Under the pieces are notes generated by a model. It was not told where the DNA came from and made no database searches. It was given only the letters and a program-made list of their open reading frames with translations. This document shows, piece by piece, positions 1 through 10,856 of a DNA stretch of 64,000 bases. The DNA comes from Hydractinia symbiolongicarpus (lineage: Eukaryota > Cnidaria > Hydrozoa > Anthoathecata > Hydractiniidae), in NCBI RefSeq assembly GCF_029227915.1, contig NC_079878.1, positions 22,223,501 to 22,287,500 on the forward strand, written 5' to 3'. Made by a program: the position numbers and the translations under genes. Numbering within the stretch: the first letter of the stretch is position 1; each line of letters opens with the position of its first letter.

Positions 1-1044
1 CAAACTTTGACCAAATGTAAGATCTGCTCTTGCACAGCAAGCGTCTGTTATCTGACTTCTCCATATACGTGAAAAAAAAACACCTTGCCTAAGCCTGCTT
101 TTCCACAGTTTCGGTTGTGTGTAAGTGGGCAGACTTACTCTCGGAGAGAGAGAGAGAAAGTTCACCCGTCTGGATAAACTAAATAAACTTATTTTAAGAT
201 TTTAGCTAGAAACGTATGCCGGGATCTTTACGACGGGACTTAGATATACAATTTACTTTGTCTTTGCTTGTGGCTCATTGCCACATAAGAAAGCTTGATC
301 TCTTGTCATTGTTTTAGCAAGTTTATTCCTTTTGGAGATGATAATAAGCCTCAAGTATGACGTACGGGGTATACTTTTTATTTTATTTTTTGTAAATCAC
401 ATTTAATTGGATCGTATAACATCTTGTGTTTTAAACTGATCTTTGATGTCATTTATTTTGAACACCGTGAGCAGATTTACTACGAGAGATATTTATAAAT
501 AAGGTATTTATAAATGTATTTCAAGGATATTTCCACTTTAAGTTCACTTGTTTCCATTTGTGGTGTTGATATGAAAAACGTATTTTCCCGTATGGTTTTT
601 TTTATCAACGTCACTTGTTTGGGTGTCGCCACAAGCAGTAGTAAACTTAACCGTACTGCCTTATCGCGCGCTCGGTTGTTCTATGCCAAAAATAATGTTT
701 TTTATATTTATCTAGACGGGTGGACGATCTTATTGGGTCATCTGCCCATTATAGTTAAAGGAAATGTGTTACTACTGGGTTTTTGTGTTAACAGAGTCGA
801 AAGTGTTCTAGGCTTTGTTTTCCCTATTTGTAACCCTTTATAGTGACTTTGTATGAGACACTAAATAATCTCAATGATTATATTATGATCTAGGTCAGTA
901 GCTTTACTATATATATTATTATTTTTTCCCCAGTATTACCAGATACCTATGCTGCTTTATTCCTTATCCAATAATAAAAAACGAGTGGTCTAGGTAACTG
1001 ACCTTTCTTTGAGATATCAAATTAATTTTTTCACCCACCTTAAC

Positions 1045-1276
1045 TAGATCGATTTCCTGGTGCTAAGTAGGAGTATTGCTCAGTCCTATGGAGTCCACAT
1101 AAAGTTGGAGAGATAGAGATGATAGAGGCATTGCATTGGTCCTATATACGAAAAATCTGAAACTTGACCAATCACAACTATTGGAAATCGTTGAAGGAAC
1201 TGAAACTGTATTCATTGAAGCGTAGAAGGGAAAGGTATCGAATAATTTATATTTGGAAAATCATGGAACAGTTGGT
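1045..1276 (+). pseudogene. LINE fragment cut by the tandem-duplication junction
   Basis: Carries the EYCSVLWSPHK to WKIMEQL part and stops at 1276, where the sequence passes into block S. Confidence 0.65.
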
Positions 1277-2601
1277 ACTCATTCGGTACTCACAAACTGT
1301 CCAATAAAATACAACAATTAACTGAGGCGTGAAGTGTTTCTCCTAACCAATCTATATTTAGCTATTACAGATGCAATTCACCTACCAATTATAAGTACCC
1401 AATAAACACGTGAACTGGTCTCATTCAGGAATGAAGAAGCACGTTTTGTCTCTTTCCTTCAAAGCTTCGCCAATCAAAGCACGTATTCTGTTAATTCCGT
1501 TTAACACGTCTCTTAAGAATGGCCAACAATTAAAAGCAGAAGAAATTATCGGGTGGTTAACTGGTCTGCGACTATGACCGCTGTCGCCTGATAAAGTAGC
1601 TTTGATTCTACCTGGATATATCTCAATATGGGAACAGAAATGGGTATAAGAGATAAGGCCAATGCATATGACGATGGCCTTAATTAAAATTATTTCTCTG
1701 CATAGGACACTTAGAATTTTTATCTACAAAGTAGACTCATCCAATCGAAAAAATATACCTCGTACCCAGGTCTTTACCGCACCCTGCTGTGTTGTGCTAA
1801 TGTAATATAGCAAGTTCGGTCTCAAAATATAGAGAAAAGAATTTTTTTATTTTGTATACCAAAAAACTTGTGGAAAACCATGGTCGCGGAAATAATGATA
1901 GACTCAAATTGCGACGATAACCCTCTCTACTATGCTTTTATTACTCCTAAGATTAACTTGTTATACTTTTTTTAACAGAAACAATTTTTGAAGAAGATAA
2001 ATTTGTAAAGAGTCGGTTGGTAAATATCATTTATTCGCTTATAATTACGGTGGGTAGACAACCCGAAAGGATCGTACACCCGACTAGATAAATATAAAAA
2101 ACATTATTTTTGGCATGGAGTAAGTCGACTTTTGCCAAGGCTCTACGGTGAGGTTTATTTCTGCTTGTGCCGGCGTTGCTGCAAATAAAAATTCAACATA
2201 TTTAAAATCATAAAAGAGTAGCTTATCTTATTTTTTAACCAAAAAACTGCAATGTAAAAACCACAAGCATAAGCAAATCATAGTGCATTTCTAATGCTGT
2301 CAGACGGGCGGACAAAATCTACATTCTGAGTGGGTGTTACACGTTCCCACAAAGAAATTTTTATACTAGTTTTACTTCTCCATAGCCTTATGACTATAAC
2401 TTCTCCAAATTCCTAAACGCTTGTGATAAAAAATTCCAACTGAATGTTACAAAACAAAGAGTCAGGATTTAAACCTTGTTTTACTTTATAATTATTTCTG
2501 TGAACTGTCAGAGTGTAACCGGAGAATTTACCTCCCTATGAAAAGGTTAGTCAAACTTCTTTTATTTTAACAATTTATGCCCGAGAAGTCAAAATTTGAT
2601 C
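1277..2601. repeat. S block, left copy
   Basis: Centre part of the foldback-like element, also at 24240-25550 and, truncated, at 18066-18671. It contains an inverted, diverged copy of part of the R arm (about 2035-2200) and hairpin modules at 2052-2081 and 2306-2340. No coding sequence is supported. Confidence 0.65.
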
Positions 2602-3582
2602 AAACTTTGACCAAATGTAAGATCTGCTCTTGCACAGCAAGCGTCTGTTATCTGACTTCTCCATATACGTGAAAAAAAAACACCTTGCCTAAGCCTGCTT
2701 TTCCACAGTTTCGGTTGTGTGTAAGTGGGCAGATTTACTCTCGGAGAGAGAGAGAGAAAGTTCACCCGTCTGGATAAACTAAATAAACTTATTTTAAGAT
2801 TTTAGCTAGAAACGTATGCCCGGATCTTTACGACGGGACTTAGATATACAATTTACTTTGTCTTTGCTTGTGGCTCATTGCCACATTAGAAAGCTTGATC
2901 TCTTGTCATTGTTTTGGCAAGTTTATTCCTTTTGGAGATGATAATAAGCCTCAAGTATGACGTACTGGGTATACTTTTTATTTTATTTTTTGTAAATCAC
3001 ATTTAATTGGATCGTATAACATCTTGTGTTTTAAACTAATCTTTGATGTCATTTATTTTGAACACCGTGAGCAGATTTACTACGAGAGATATTTATAAAT
3101 AAGGTATTTATAAATGTATTTCAAGGATATTTCCACTTTAACTTCACTTGTTTCCGTTTGTGGTGTTGATATGAAAGACGTATTTTCGCGTATGGTTTTT
3201 ATTTTATCAACGTCACTTGTTTGGGTGTCGCCACAAGCAGTAGTAAACTTAACTGTACTGCCTTATCGCGCGCTTGGTTGTTCTATGCCAAAAATAATGT
3301 TTTTTATATTTATCTAGACGGGTGGACGATCTTATTGGGTCATCTGCCCACTATAGTTAAAGGAAATGTGTTACTATTGGGTTTTGTGTTAACAGAGTCG
3401 AGAAGTGTTCTTGGCTTTGTTTTCCCTATTTGTAACCCTTTATAGTGACTTTGTATGAGACACTAAATAATCTCAATGATTATATTATGATCTAGGTCAG
3501 TAGCTTTACTATATATATTATTATTTTTTCCCCAGTATTACCAGATACCTATGCTGCTTTATTCCTTATCCAATAATAAAAA
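2602..3582 (+). mobile_element. R arm of a long inverted-repeat (foldback-like) element
   Basis: This about 1-kb block also occurs at 1-982 and 25551-26520 in the same orientation, and in inverted orientation at 22675-23640 and 16650-17090. In the right locus the inverted arm (22675-23640) and the direct arm (25551-26520) face each other around a 1.9-kb centre, which is the layout of an element with very long terminal inverted repeats. The arm holds two hairpin modules (about 2728-2774 and 3318-3348). Its apparent short open frames are partly conserved between copies but show no known domain; I treat them as chance. Confidence 0.65.
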
Positions 3583-3639
3583 TCTAGTGGTCTAGTTAAC
3601 CAACCTTTCTTTGAGATATCAAATTAATTTTTTCACCCA

Positions 3640-4275
3640 CCTTAACTATTTCGATTTCCTGGTGCTAAGTAGGAGTATTGCTCAGTCCTATGGAGTCCAC
3701 ATAAAGTTGGAGAGATAGAGATGATAGAGGCATTGCAATGGTCCTATATACAAAAAATCTGAAACTTGACCAATCACAACTATTGGAAATCGTTGAAGGA
3801 ACTGAAACTGTATTCATTGAAGCGTAGAAGGGAAAGGTATCGAATAATTTATATTTGGAAAATCATGGAACAGTTGGTACCAAATGTCAATCTGAAAATC
3901 CAAAGCTATCATCATCCTCGGCATGGGCGGAAAGCAAAACTTCCGTGTGGTCCATGCAGTAGGGTGGCAGAGTTCAGTTTACCTATCCATGGAATAAAGC
4001 TCTTTAACATCCTCCCCAAATCCATCCGTAATATGTCTGGTTGCACACTGGACCTTTTTAAAAACAGCCTTGATAAATATCTATTCCAGATACCAGATGA
4101 ACCACAACTGGGAGGAAAACATCACATTAAGACGGACTGATTCAAACTCTATTATACATATGCACACATTGGTGTAAACTGGATGTTCAATCCAATTGAG
4201 GACTGGCACACAACTGATAATCCTGAAGACTTTCTTCGAAAGCCTACAACAAGGTACAACAAGGTACAAGGTAGT
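3640..4275 (+). pseudogene. LINE reverse transcriptase 3' fragment, left copy
   Basis: The frame begins with EYCSVLWSPHKVGEIEM near 3670, has one in-frame TGA after YIRKI, and continues with YWKSLKELKLYSLKRRRERY, WKIMEQLVPN, GRKAKLPCGP, LFNILPKSIRN and FKNSLDKYLF. This is the C-terminal signature of non-LTR retrotransposon ORF2 proteins (connection and thumb region onward). Only this end is present, as expected from 5' truncation. The 3' end carries a short ACAAGGT repeat (about 4246-4272), probably the element's tail. In this copy the last residues are shifted by a small indel near 4111. Confidence 0.8.
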
Positions 4276-7200
4276 AATAGAAAATAATACATTCAAGATA
4301 TTTTTAATAGCTATCTATGTAAAGCCATACATATATAGCTAGCTAGATTTTAGGACAGAATAACACTTCAATTTACACAGGGTTGGCATACTGACGGGGG
4401 TTTCCAATTATTCTCCTCCAATTTTATAGAAGGTTAAACGAACTTAATCTTCTTATGTAGGTAGCTAGCTAGTATGGGTAATGCTATACAAATACTTTTC
4501 GTGCTTTTAGCTTTTTTGAACACTTTTTATCTCTCAATCTGATGTTATACAATGGTAAGGATCTTTTTAATTCACTGTTTATGTCTCAATTCTTTATATA
4601 TAATATATATATAACATTTTTTACACAGGCCTCGTACCACCTATACCTTTTACCTCAAGCGACAAGGAAGTTACTCTGTGAACTTTTTTCAAGCAGAAGC
4701 TATCCTGCAAGGAACACTTCTCCTGAACTTCTATCCCTACTTATTATATATAAGCTATAGAAGTTGTTAATTATCTCCAAAGTCACTATAGTACATCATT
4801 ACAGTTAGAGATACCTCGTTGTCTGTAATATCATATTTACAAACCTTACACACAAACAACATGCATATAAATTATATAAAAGTTTGTGTTATATCTGCTT
4901 TGATTATTAATGTTATTTCTGACTTAACTGATTATGGTAAAATGTGAAGGTTTATTTTGTATCACCATTTTGATAAGTCAACAAGCCACCAAGGTTTATT
5001 ATGTATTTTATGATATAGTACCAAAGCTTCTTTATGACTTCTTAAAAATTAATAATGAGCCTGTTTGAGCTTGTTTGTTTGTTTAGTTGAATTTTCTACA
5101 TATATTTATAGCAAACAAGTAATAAATCAGCTTAAAATTATAGTAAAGTTACAGTTGTCTTCTAAATCATGTAGGAAGTACAATACTAAGGCTGCGTATA
5201 ATCTCAAACTTTTTAAAAAGTCCTCTATTTCTTAACCCACTTAACGTTTTACTCCGAAAATGTGACATAAATGCTCCAAAAGAATTAGATTCTTTTATTT
5301 AATCCCCTTTAAGATAGGAAATTTTCTGACAAAGAACACTTTGTTTGCTACTAGTTTTTTAAGAGAAATGTTGCAGATAACAATTTGGAAGAGGCAACAA
5401 AGATAATTTCCAAAAGATATTTAAATTCCGAGTCTTTGGGTAGAAAAAGAAAAAAAGTCTCTAAGGAAAATCAGATCATATCCATGGATTTGAGTAAGTA
5501 TTTTTTAAATAAATGATATTGTGTAGAATTATTTTTTTAAGCCAAGCGTGTCAATTTGTTTCCTCAAATAATTATTTTTTAATTTTTATTTAGTTTCTAT
5601 TTAGAATCAATAAATATTTTTTCCAGGTAAATAAGTTATAGTTATTTATCTGGAAAATGATTTAGGATAACATGTAAAAAAATAATGGTATTGTTCAATT
5701 TCTTGATAACAGATTGTACAAATATTTTTTAAGCAGTTCGTGCATGGTATGCTAAAGTTCTCTCCTTTGTCATATGAAATTGTTCTAACTATGCAGCACA
5801 CTTTAGGAGGATTGATTTTCTTCCTCAATTATGTTGTCTATACTAAGAAGGTCTTACTTGAGTGGAAGTGAGTTGTAGATGTTGTTACTCATGTTGGCTA
5901 TTATAACTTTGACATTTGCCATCTTACTTACGGTGATTTCTTAGTCGGGATATGGTTTGTTTGTTGAATATTTTCAAATGTAATAAATTATGAAGTATTT
6001 TGACTTTTCTACAAATGTGTCAGCTTGCCTGGTTGAGTAGTGTCTAATATGCTTTTTTGTAACTCAGGATGAGGAGGCTGTTGTATTTTTATTTACTCTT
6101 CTTTCATTATATAGATTGATTAAAATCTTTCCTTTTTCCAAAAGTTCGCTTTATCTTACTTTCTTTTTTCTAAAAGTTCACTTTTTTACATCTGTCCTGA
6201 ACCATTCTAAACTTTTTTTAAATATGCACTTTCCGAAGTGCGGGTAACCATATTTCTGAAAGTTGATAGGAAATACTTTTGATACGAGTATTTCTATCTA
6301 TACTATTTATGGGTTTTTTACTTTTCTTGCTGTTGATGTTGTAAGCCTGCTAAGGCAAATGTCTTGTTGCTATGGTATATACATATTTTGCTCTCTTGTT
6401 TATTGTATAATTGATATAAATTTAAAGAATGTAACTTAAGTACCACCAAGTTTCCTCAAAAAATTATTTTTCTGATTTATTGCAAGATACAAATATACAA
6501 CAGCTGTTCAGCCTAGATGTAAGAGATTCTTTAAAAGAAAGAGCAGTCTAGTTGATGACATTTTTTGTGACATACCTTAATAGACGGTAAATATAACAGT
6601 ACCATAATCTTCTCCAAAATAAGAAATAATATATTGTTTAGCATCACAGAAAGTAATTTTAGCTTTTAATTTCAATTTCTGCATTTTATTCTGTGATGTT
6701 ATGAAAACATTCGTTTTGAATCAAGGAAAGGGTATTGTGAATTTTGGTTGTTTATTGGTAAATTCTCTGGTATGCATTTTACACAAACTTAAAGGTGTTT
6801 TGTGATACACTTTGAACCCACTCAGGGTCCTCTTTCCAGCCATATATATAGTATTTATGTTATTCAAAAAGAATTTTGTTGCTACCCTGGGATAACATAA
6901 TGGCATTTCCAATTAAAGAATAAATAGGTCCAGGTCACAAGATAGGCCCAGGGGTCACATTACCTGTTTTACTGAAGTGCCCAGTGAAATTAAATGCCAG
7001 CAGATAAGTAGCTTACCACTATATTATTTTGTCTCTAATTTTTATATTAAGGTTGGTTGTGCACTTTTGGAGTCACTAAATTTTTACATTAAATTGGGAT
7101 TATTCATGACTGTATGACAACTACAATTTAAATGACTTCTATTTTACCACAATTTAACTGATAGAATTGGTGTCTGTTTTGTATTATACTTTTCCCCATT

Positions 7201-7680
7201 GACCAATATTTGACAAATGGTATTTCATATAAAGTTGGCAGTGACCAAAAGGGTGAAAATACTGTTATCCTGTTGGTTACACCTTGTGTAAAACACTGGA
7301 TTCCAATTAGTTTTGCAAAATATTAACATGGATTAAATTTAACCTTTAAGGAATTTAATGATATATTATGATATATTAACCCTACTGGGTTCAGAGGGGG
7401 AAGAGAGTTGTTTTTGATAACTTCTTTTCCCTATGATGCAGGGCTGTAATACTTACTAAGTTTTCATATTTGCATGCTAGGTTTTTAGGTTCGATAGCTT
7501 GTAGAACCAGATTGCTTAAAATTATTACTATTTATCATTACTTGAATCTACTGCGTAAGTGTCTATGAAATCCTAATTGTCAGGAAAATATTTATTAATA
7601 CTTTTGTTAGAATTATCCTGAAAACTCAACTTTATTTCATCAAGACAAATCAAAGAACTAAACTAAGTTAATTTTAGGTG
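4276..7680. other. Non-coding repeated T region, left copy
   Basis: AT-rich DNA also present at 27222-30660, and up to about 5575 at 19063-20420. Apart from one exon-like frame (5364-5493) I see no supported gene, RNA or element ends. Short frames on either strand are not conserved in length or lack any recognisable feature. Confidence 0.5.
5364..5493 (+). other. Possible orphan exon with a nuclear-localisation-like motif
   Basis: An open segment reading NNLEEATKIISKRYLNSESL followed by GRKRKKVSKENQ lies between an acceptor-like ttttttaag and a consensus donor, TTTGA|gtaagt. The same segment is at about 20187-20318 and 28312-28442 with few changes. The family is not recognised. It may be a captured exon or a remnant of an element's ORF, or it may be chance. 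Confidence 0.3.
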
Positions 7681-7884
7681 GATAGCAATTTAGCAGTTAA
7701 AAGTAACCATATTTTTTTAAAGATTGTGTTTCCTATAAAACAAATTTGTGTGCATAGGTTATGGATCGGCTTTCTGTGGTGCAATCAAAAGTTGCAAACT
7801 CAACACCCTGTTTTGAGGCATATTTGCCTTACGTCAATCATGTGTGTTTTAATTTTGAGAATTATTATTATATATGTTATTATG

Positions 7885-8862
7885 CGTACTTACTAAAACA
7901 GGAAACGACCAAAAACGAGCTAAAACGACCAGGAAACAAGCAGAAACGAGCAATAAACGACCAGAAAACCATCAAAAAGCCCAAAATACAAAAAAATTAA
8001 AGAGAAAATGGCTATGTGACAGGCGAAAAAATAACCAAAATGCTTGTTTATGCCCCTAAGTTTCATTCATTTTTTGTTTTTTTCTATTAAGTTTTTTTGC
8101 TCAATGGAGTGTAAAAAGGTCCTGCTTATATGGGGTCTTTTCTTGAAGTATTTTTGTTTGGATTTAGTAAGGAGGTTTAATGGACCGAGGTAATTTACTC
8201 CCGTATTATTGAAAGTTCCAATTATCCAGGGTACCACTTAACTCGAGTATTAGAATTTTTCCAGCACAAAGGGGGCGCTATTTTTGTTTCACCCATGTCT
8301 GGAAATTTATAAACTTTTTCTTTTGGTTTTTCTATGGCTGGGTATGATACATCTTGTCTCCAGGGCTCTTCCACGCCAATGATATGGCAACACATAAGCG
8401 TACAAGAGCCCTGGAGACGAGCTTGTATGACAACAACTATTTCATATTAAACAAACACTAAACAAATTTAGAAGTTTTTTTTATAAATGATTTTTAAATG
8501 TCTAGACATGTTTTTCTTTCTTTTTTCTTTCACACGAAAATTTTTTCACAAAGTCACGAGAAAATTGTGCAGTTAGTTACATGAAAACGAAGCTTTCGGC
8601 CAAATTTAAAACGACCTGGGGGTTTGAAGATATTATCTGTGATAATAGATATTGCAGAGTAAAGCGCTAATGTACTCTGGTGACTCCTCTGGGGGTCACA
8701 GAGAGAGAGAGTAGAGGTTTTATTATTTGTTAACTTCTGGTTTCTGGTCGTTTCTGTTTGTTTCCTGCTCGTTTCTGTTCGTTTCCTGGTGGTTTTTGAT
8801 CGTTTCTGCTCAATTTTGGTCGTTTCTGCTCATTTTTGGTCGTTTCCTGTTTAGTAAGTACG
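7885..8862. mobile_element. Non-autonomous TIR element with 9-bp target duplication, left copy
   Basis: Ends are CGTACTTACTAAAACAGG and its reverse complement at the right. They carry subterminal repeats of a GGTCGTTTC-type motif, inverted between the two ends. The flanks are GTTATTATG (7876-7884) and TTTATTATG (8863-8871). A 9-bp duplication fits Mutator-like elements, but no transposase is present, so the class is inference. An internal 15-bp inverted repeat lies at 8356-8370 and 8404-8418. Confidence 0.65.
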
Positions 8863-9079
8863 TTTATTATGTACAAAACAGTGAGTAAAGAAAACTAATT
8901 CAGGAATGATGTATCACGAATTGTTAAAATAATAGATGATTGCAGTTTTTAAAAGTGCAAGATGTGTGAATTTTTATTTAATTTTAATGTGCTGTAAATT
9001 TGTGAGCATAATGTGCATTGTATCTTGTTCATATGCTCACTTACTGGTGAAACTGTGAAAAGTTTATATATGTATTTTT

Positions 9080-9147
9080 GCCCTGTTGGTCTAATAGCTA
9101 TGGCACTCATGTAAATGAGAGATCTGGGTTCGAGTCCTGGACAGGGA
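9080..9147 (+). repeat. tRNA-like sequence (SINE head or tRNA pseudogene), left copy
   Basis: A 68-nt stretch with A-box (TGGTCTAATAGC) and B-box (GGTTCGAGTCC) promoters. The acceptor arms are complementary in six of seven pairs, and there is a 3-bp D stem and a good T arm. The anticodon arm is 14 nt instead of 17, so it cannot form a normal 7-nt loop. No CCA and no intron. It is followed by AAAAA. Best read as a tRNA-derived SINE head or pseudogene. Confidence 0.5.
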
Positions 9148-10856
9148 AAAACTTAGGAACTAATCATGTGGAGAGTGTTTTCTTGGTTAGCTAGAATTGC
9201 ATCATTTTAAGTTACTGTTTATACAAATTGAGTGCAAAAATGTGATGAAAATCTAATTTCTGACTATATCTTTTGTGTTTAGATTTAAAAATTATACTGA
9301 ATCGACATTACTGTTTTTCTTCAATGGAGAAAAATTCTGTTTATTTGGATAAATAAATTACCAAGATCTTAATCATGCGCAGCTGAGGAGTCAATCAGCC
9401 GGTAAGCATTTGTACTCATATGTAATTAACTAGGTAATCTGACAATTTTTCTTGGTATATTAAAGTGCTAAAATGTAAGGGTTTTTCTAAGGGATTGACA
9501 GGTTTAATTAGGATGCTTGAGTCTTTAAAAAACCTTTTTTCAGAAAAAGATAAATAATTTGTTAATTAATAACGTGACATTAAGGCTAACAACAGGAAAC
9601 TCTGATCACAACTTGCCCCATGACAATTAAAAAATTATTCAGGGTTGTTATATCTTATTTACTCAAAACAAAATTTTCTTTGAGAGGCTTATCCATTCAA
9701 TCTAAAACTTGTTGCTTGAAAAAAAGCACATAGTTGTTACTCGAACTCTGAAAGACAGTCGCCACAAACTTTAACTTTAGTCAGACAAAATAATGTGAAA
9801 ATTTTGTGAGGTCAAAATGAATATTTTGGTTTTTATTTTCCAGAATCGACCTTATGGAGGAACGCATAAATAATATTTTCTGTAAACAAACAATTTCCAC
9901 AATCCTGCAAGATTAATTTCATGATTCTATGAGGAGAAAACAAAATATATCCATATAAACTTAGTCTATAAGAATATTGCGACGGCGATTTTGCCAAAAA
10001 TTAAGCACACTTACGGCGACAATTCAGATGTTTTTTCAAGAATAAGAAGTGTATAAGACAAGTTACGTTTTTTTTTAAAAAAGAAATTGAGTGAAAAAAG
10101 GTTTGTTCATAACTTATGCAGCGGGGACGTACATGCCGTTACAATCCTGGAAAAAAGTATTTGGAATGATGTGATAAAAAGACATTATTCACGATGTTAA
10201 TTTTTTTTTTTTTTTCAATTTAAATATGTTGCTTTGGTTGCGTTCTCGTTACGGCGAATTTTCATACCATAACTCAGCTGTAAGCAAAAGTTAAGTAGCT
10301 ATGTAGGCTAAAAGCAATAGGCCTGTTATTAAGGACAATAGAGAAATGAGAATAATGACAAACCTTGTTAGAATTTTGATATTCTTATAAAAAAGCCCGT
10401 AGTAAGTGCAAGTATCGACTGGTGAATTCCTGTAAAATTTTTCAACTGACTTACCACTAGCCTAATTATACTAACCGTCGCAACTGGTTAGGAACTAGTC
10501 GTAACGTGTCGACAAAACCCACGGGAATTCACCAGTCGACACTCGCAGCCACCATCTTTGATTCACAAACAGAAAGTTTAGTATAATAGACTATTTGGTA
10601 GCCCGTTCTTTATATATCGTATTTCGTATGTCTCTCTACTACGGTTACAGATGACGGCTTCGTTATCGAGATATGAGAGTATCTAATTTTTGCTCAAAGA
10701 ACTTAATTTGAAGTTAAAAAGTCAGCTGATTTGTGTTTATTTAATTAGCTTACCGAGAGAAATAATTATTTTTGTTTTATAAATTATATATATATAAAAT
10801 TTTTTAAAAAGCAATATGATACAATCGTCAAGTACATAAAATCTTTAAAAATCGTG
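9148..10856. other. Non-coding 3' flank of the left receptor copy
   Basis: Matches 34826-36536. No gene is supported. It contains a MITE-like inverted repeat at 10411-10543 and the candidate poly(A) signal at 10737-10742. Confidence 0.5.
10411..10543. mobile_element. Small inverted-repeat element (MITE-like), left copy
   Basis: CGACTGGTGAATTCC near 10416-10430 faces GGAATTCACCAGTCG at 10524-10538, within slightly longer imperfect arms. The matching copy is at 36088-36220. No target duplication was identified. Confidence 0.45.

Larger units (their letters stand above)
1..3882. repeat. 2601-bp tandem duplication at the left edge (R-S-R)
   Basis: Bases 1-1276 recur at 2602-3882 with few changes; between them lies block S (1277-2601). 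The junction near 1276 is in the middle of the LINE fragment, and GGTACTC occurs on both sides of it (1270-1276 and 1282-1288), so a microhomology-driven tandem duplication is likely. The unit probably continues off the left edge of the window. Confidence 0.8.

Noticed and set aside
514-843. 109-codon frame in the R arm as a protein gene
   Set aside because: Frames differ in start, length and phase between copies through small indels, there is no known domain, and an inverted diverged copy does not preserve it cleanly.
9080-9147. Functional tRNA gene
   Set aside because: The anticodon arm is three nucleotides short and no sensible 7-nt loop forms.
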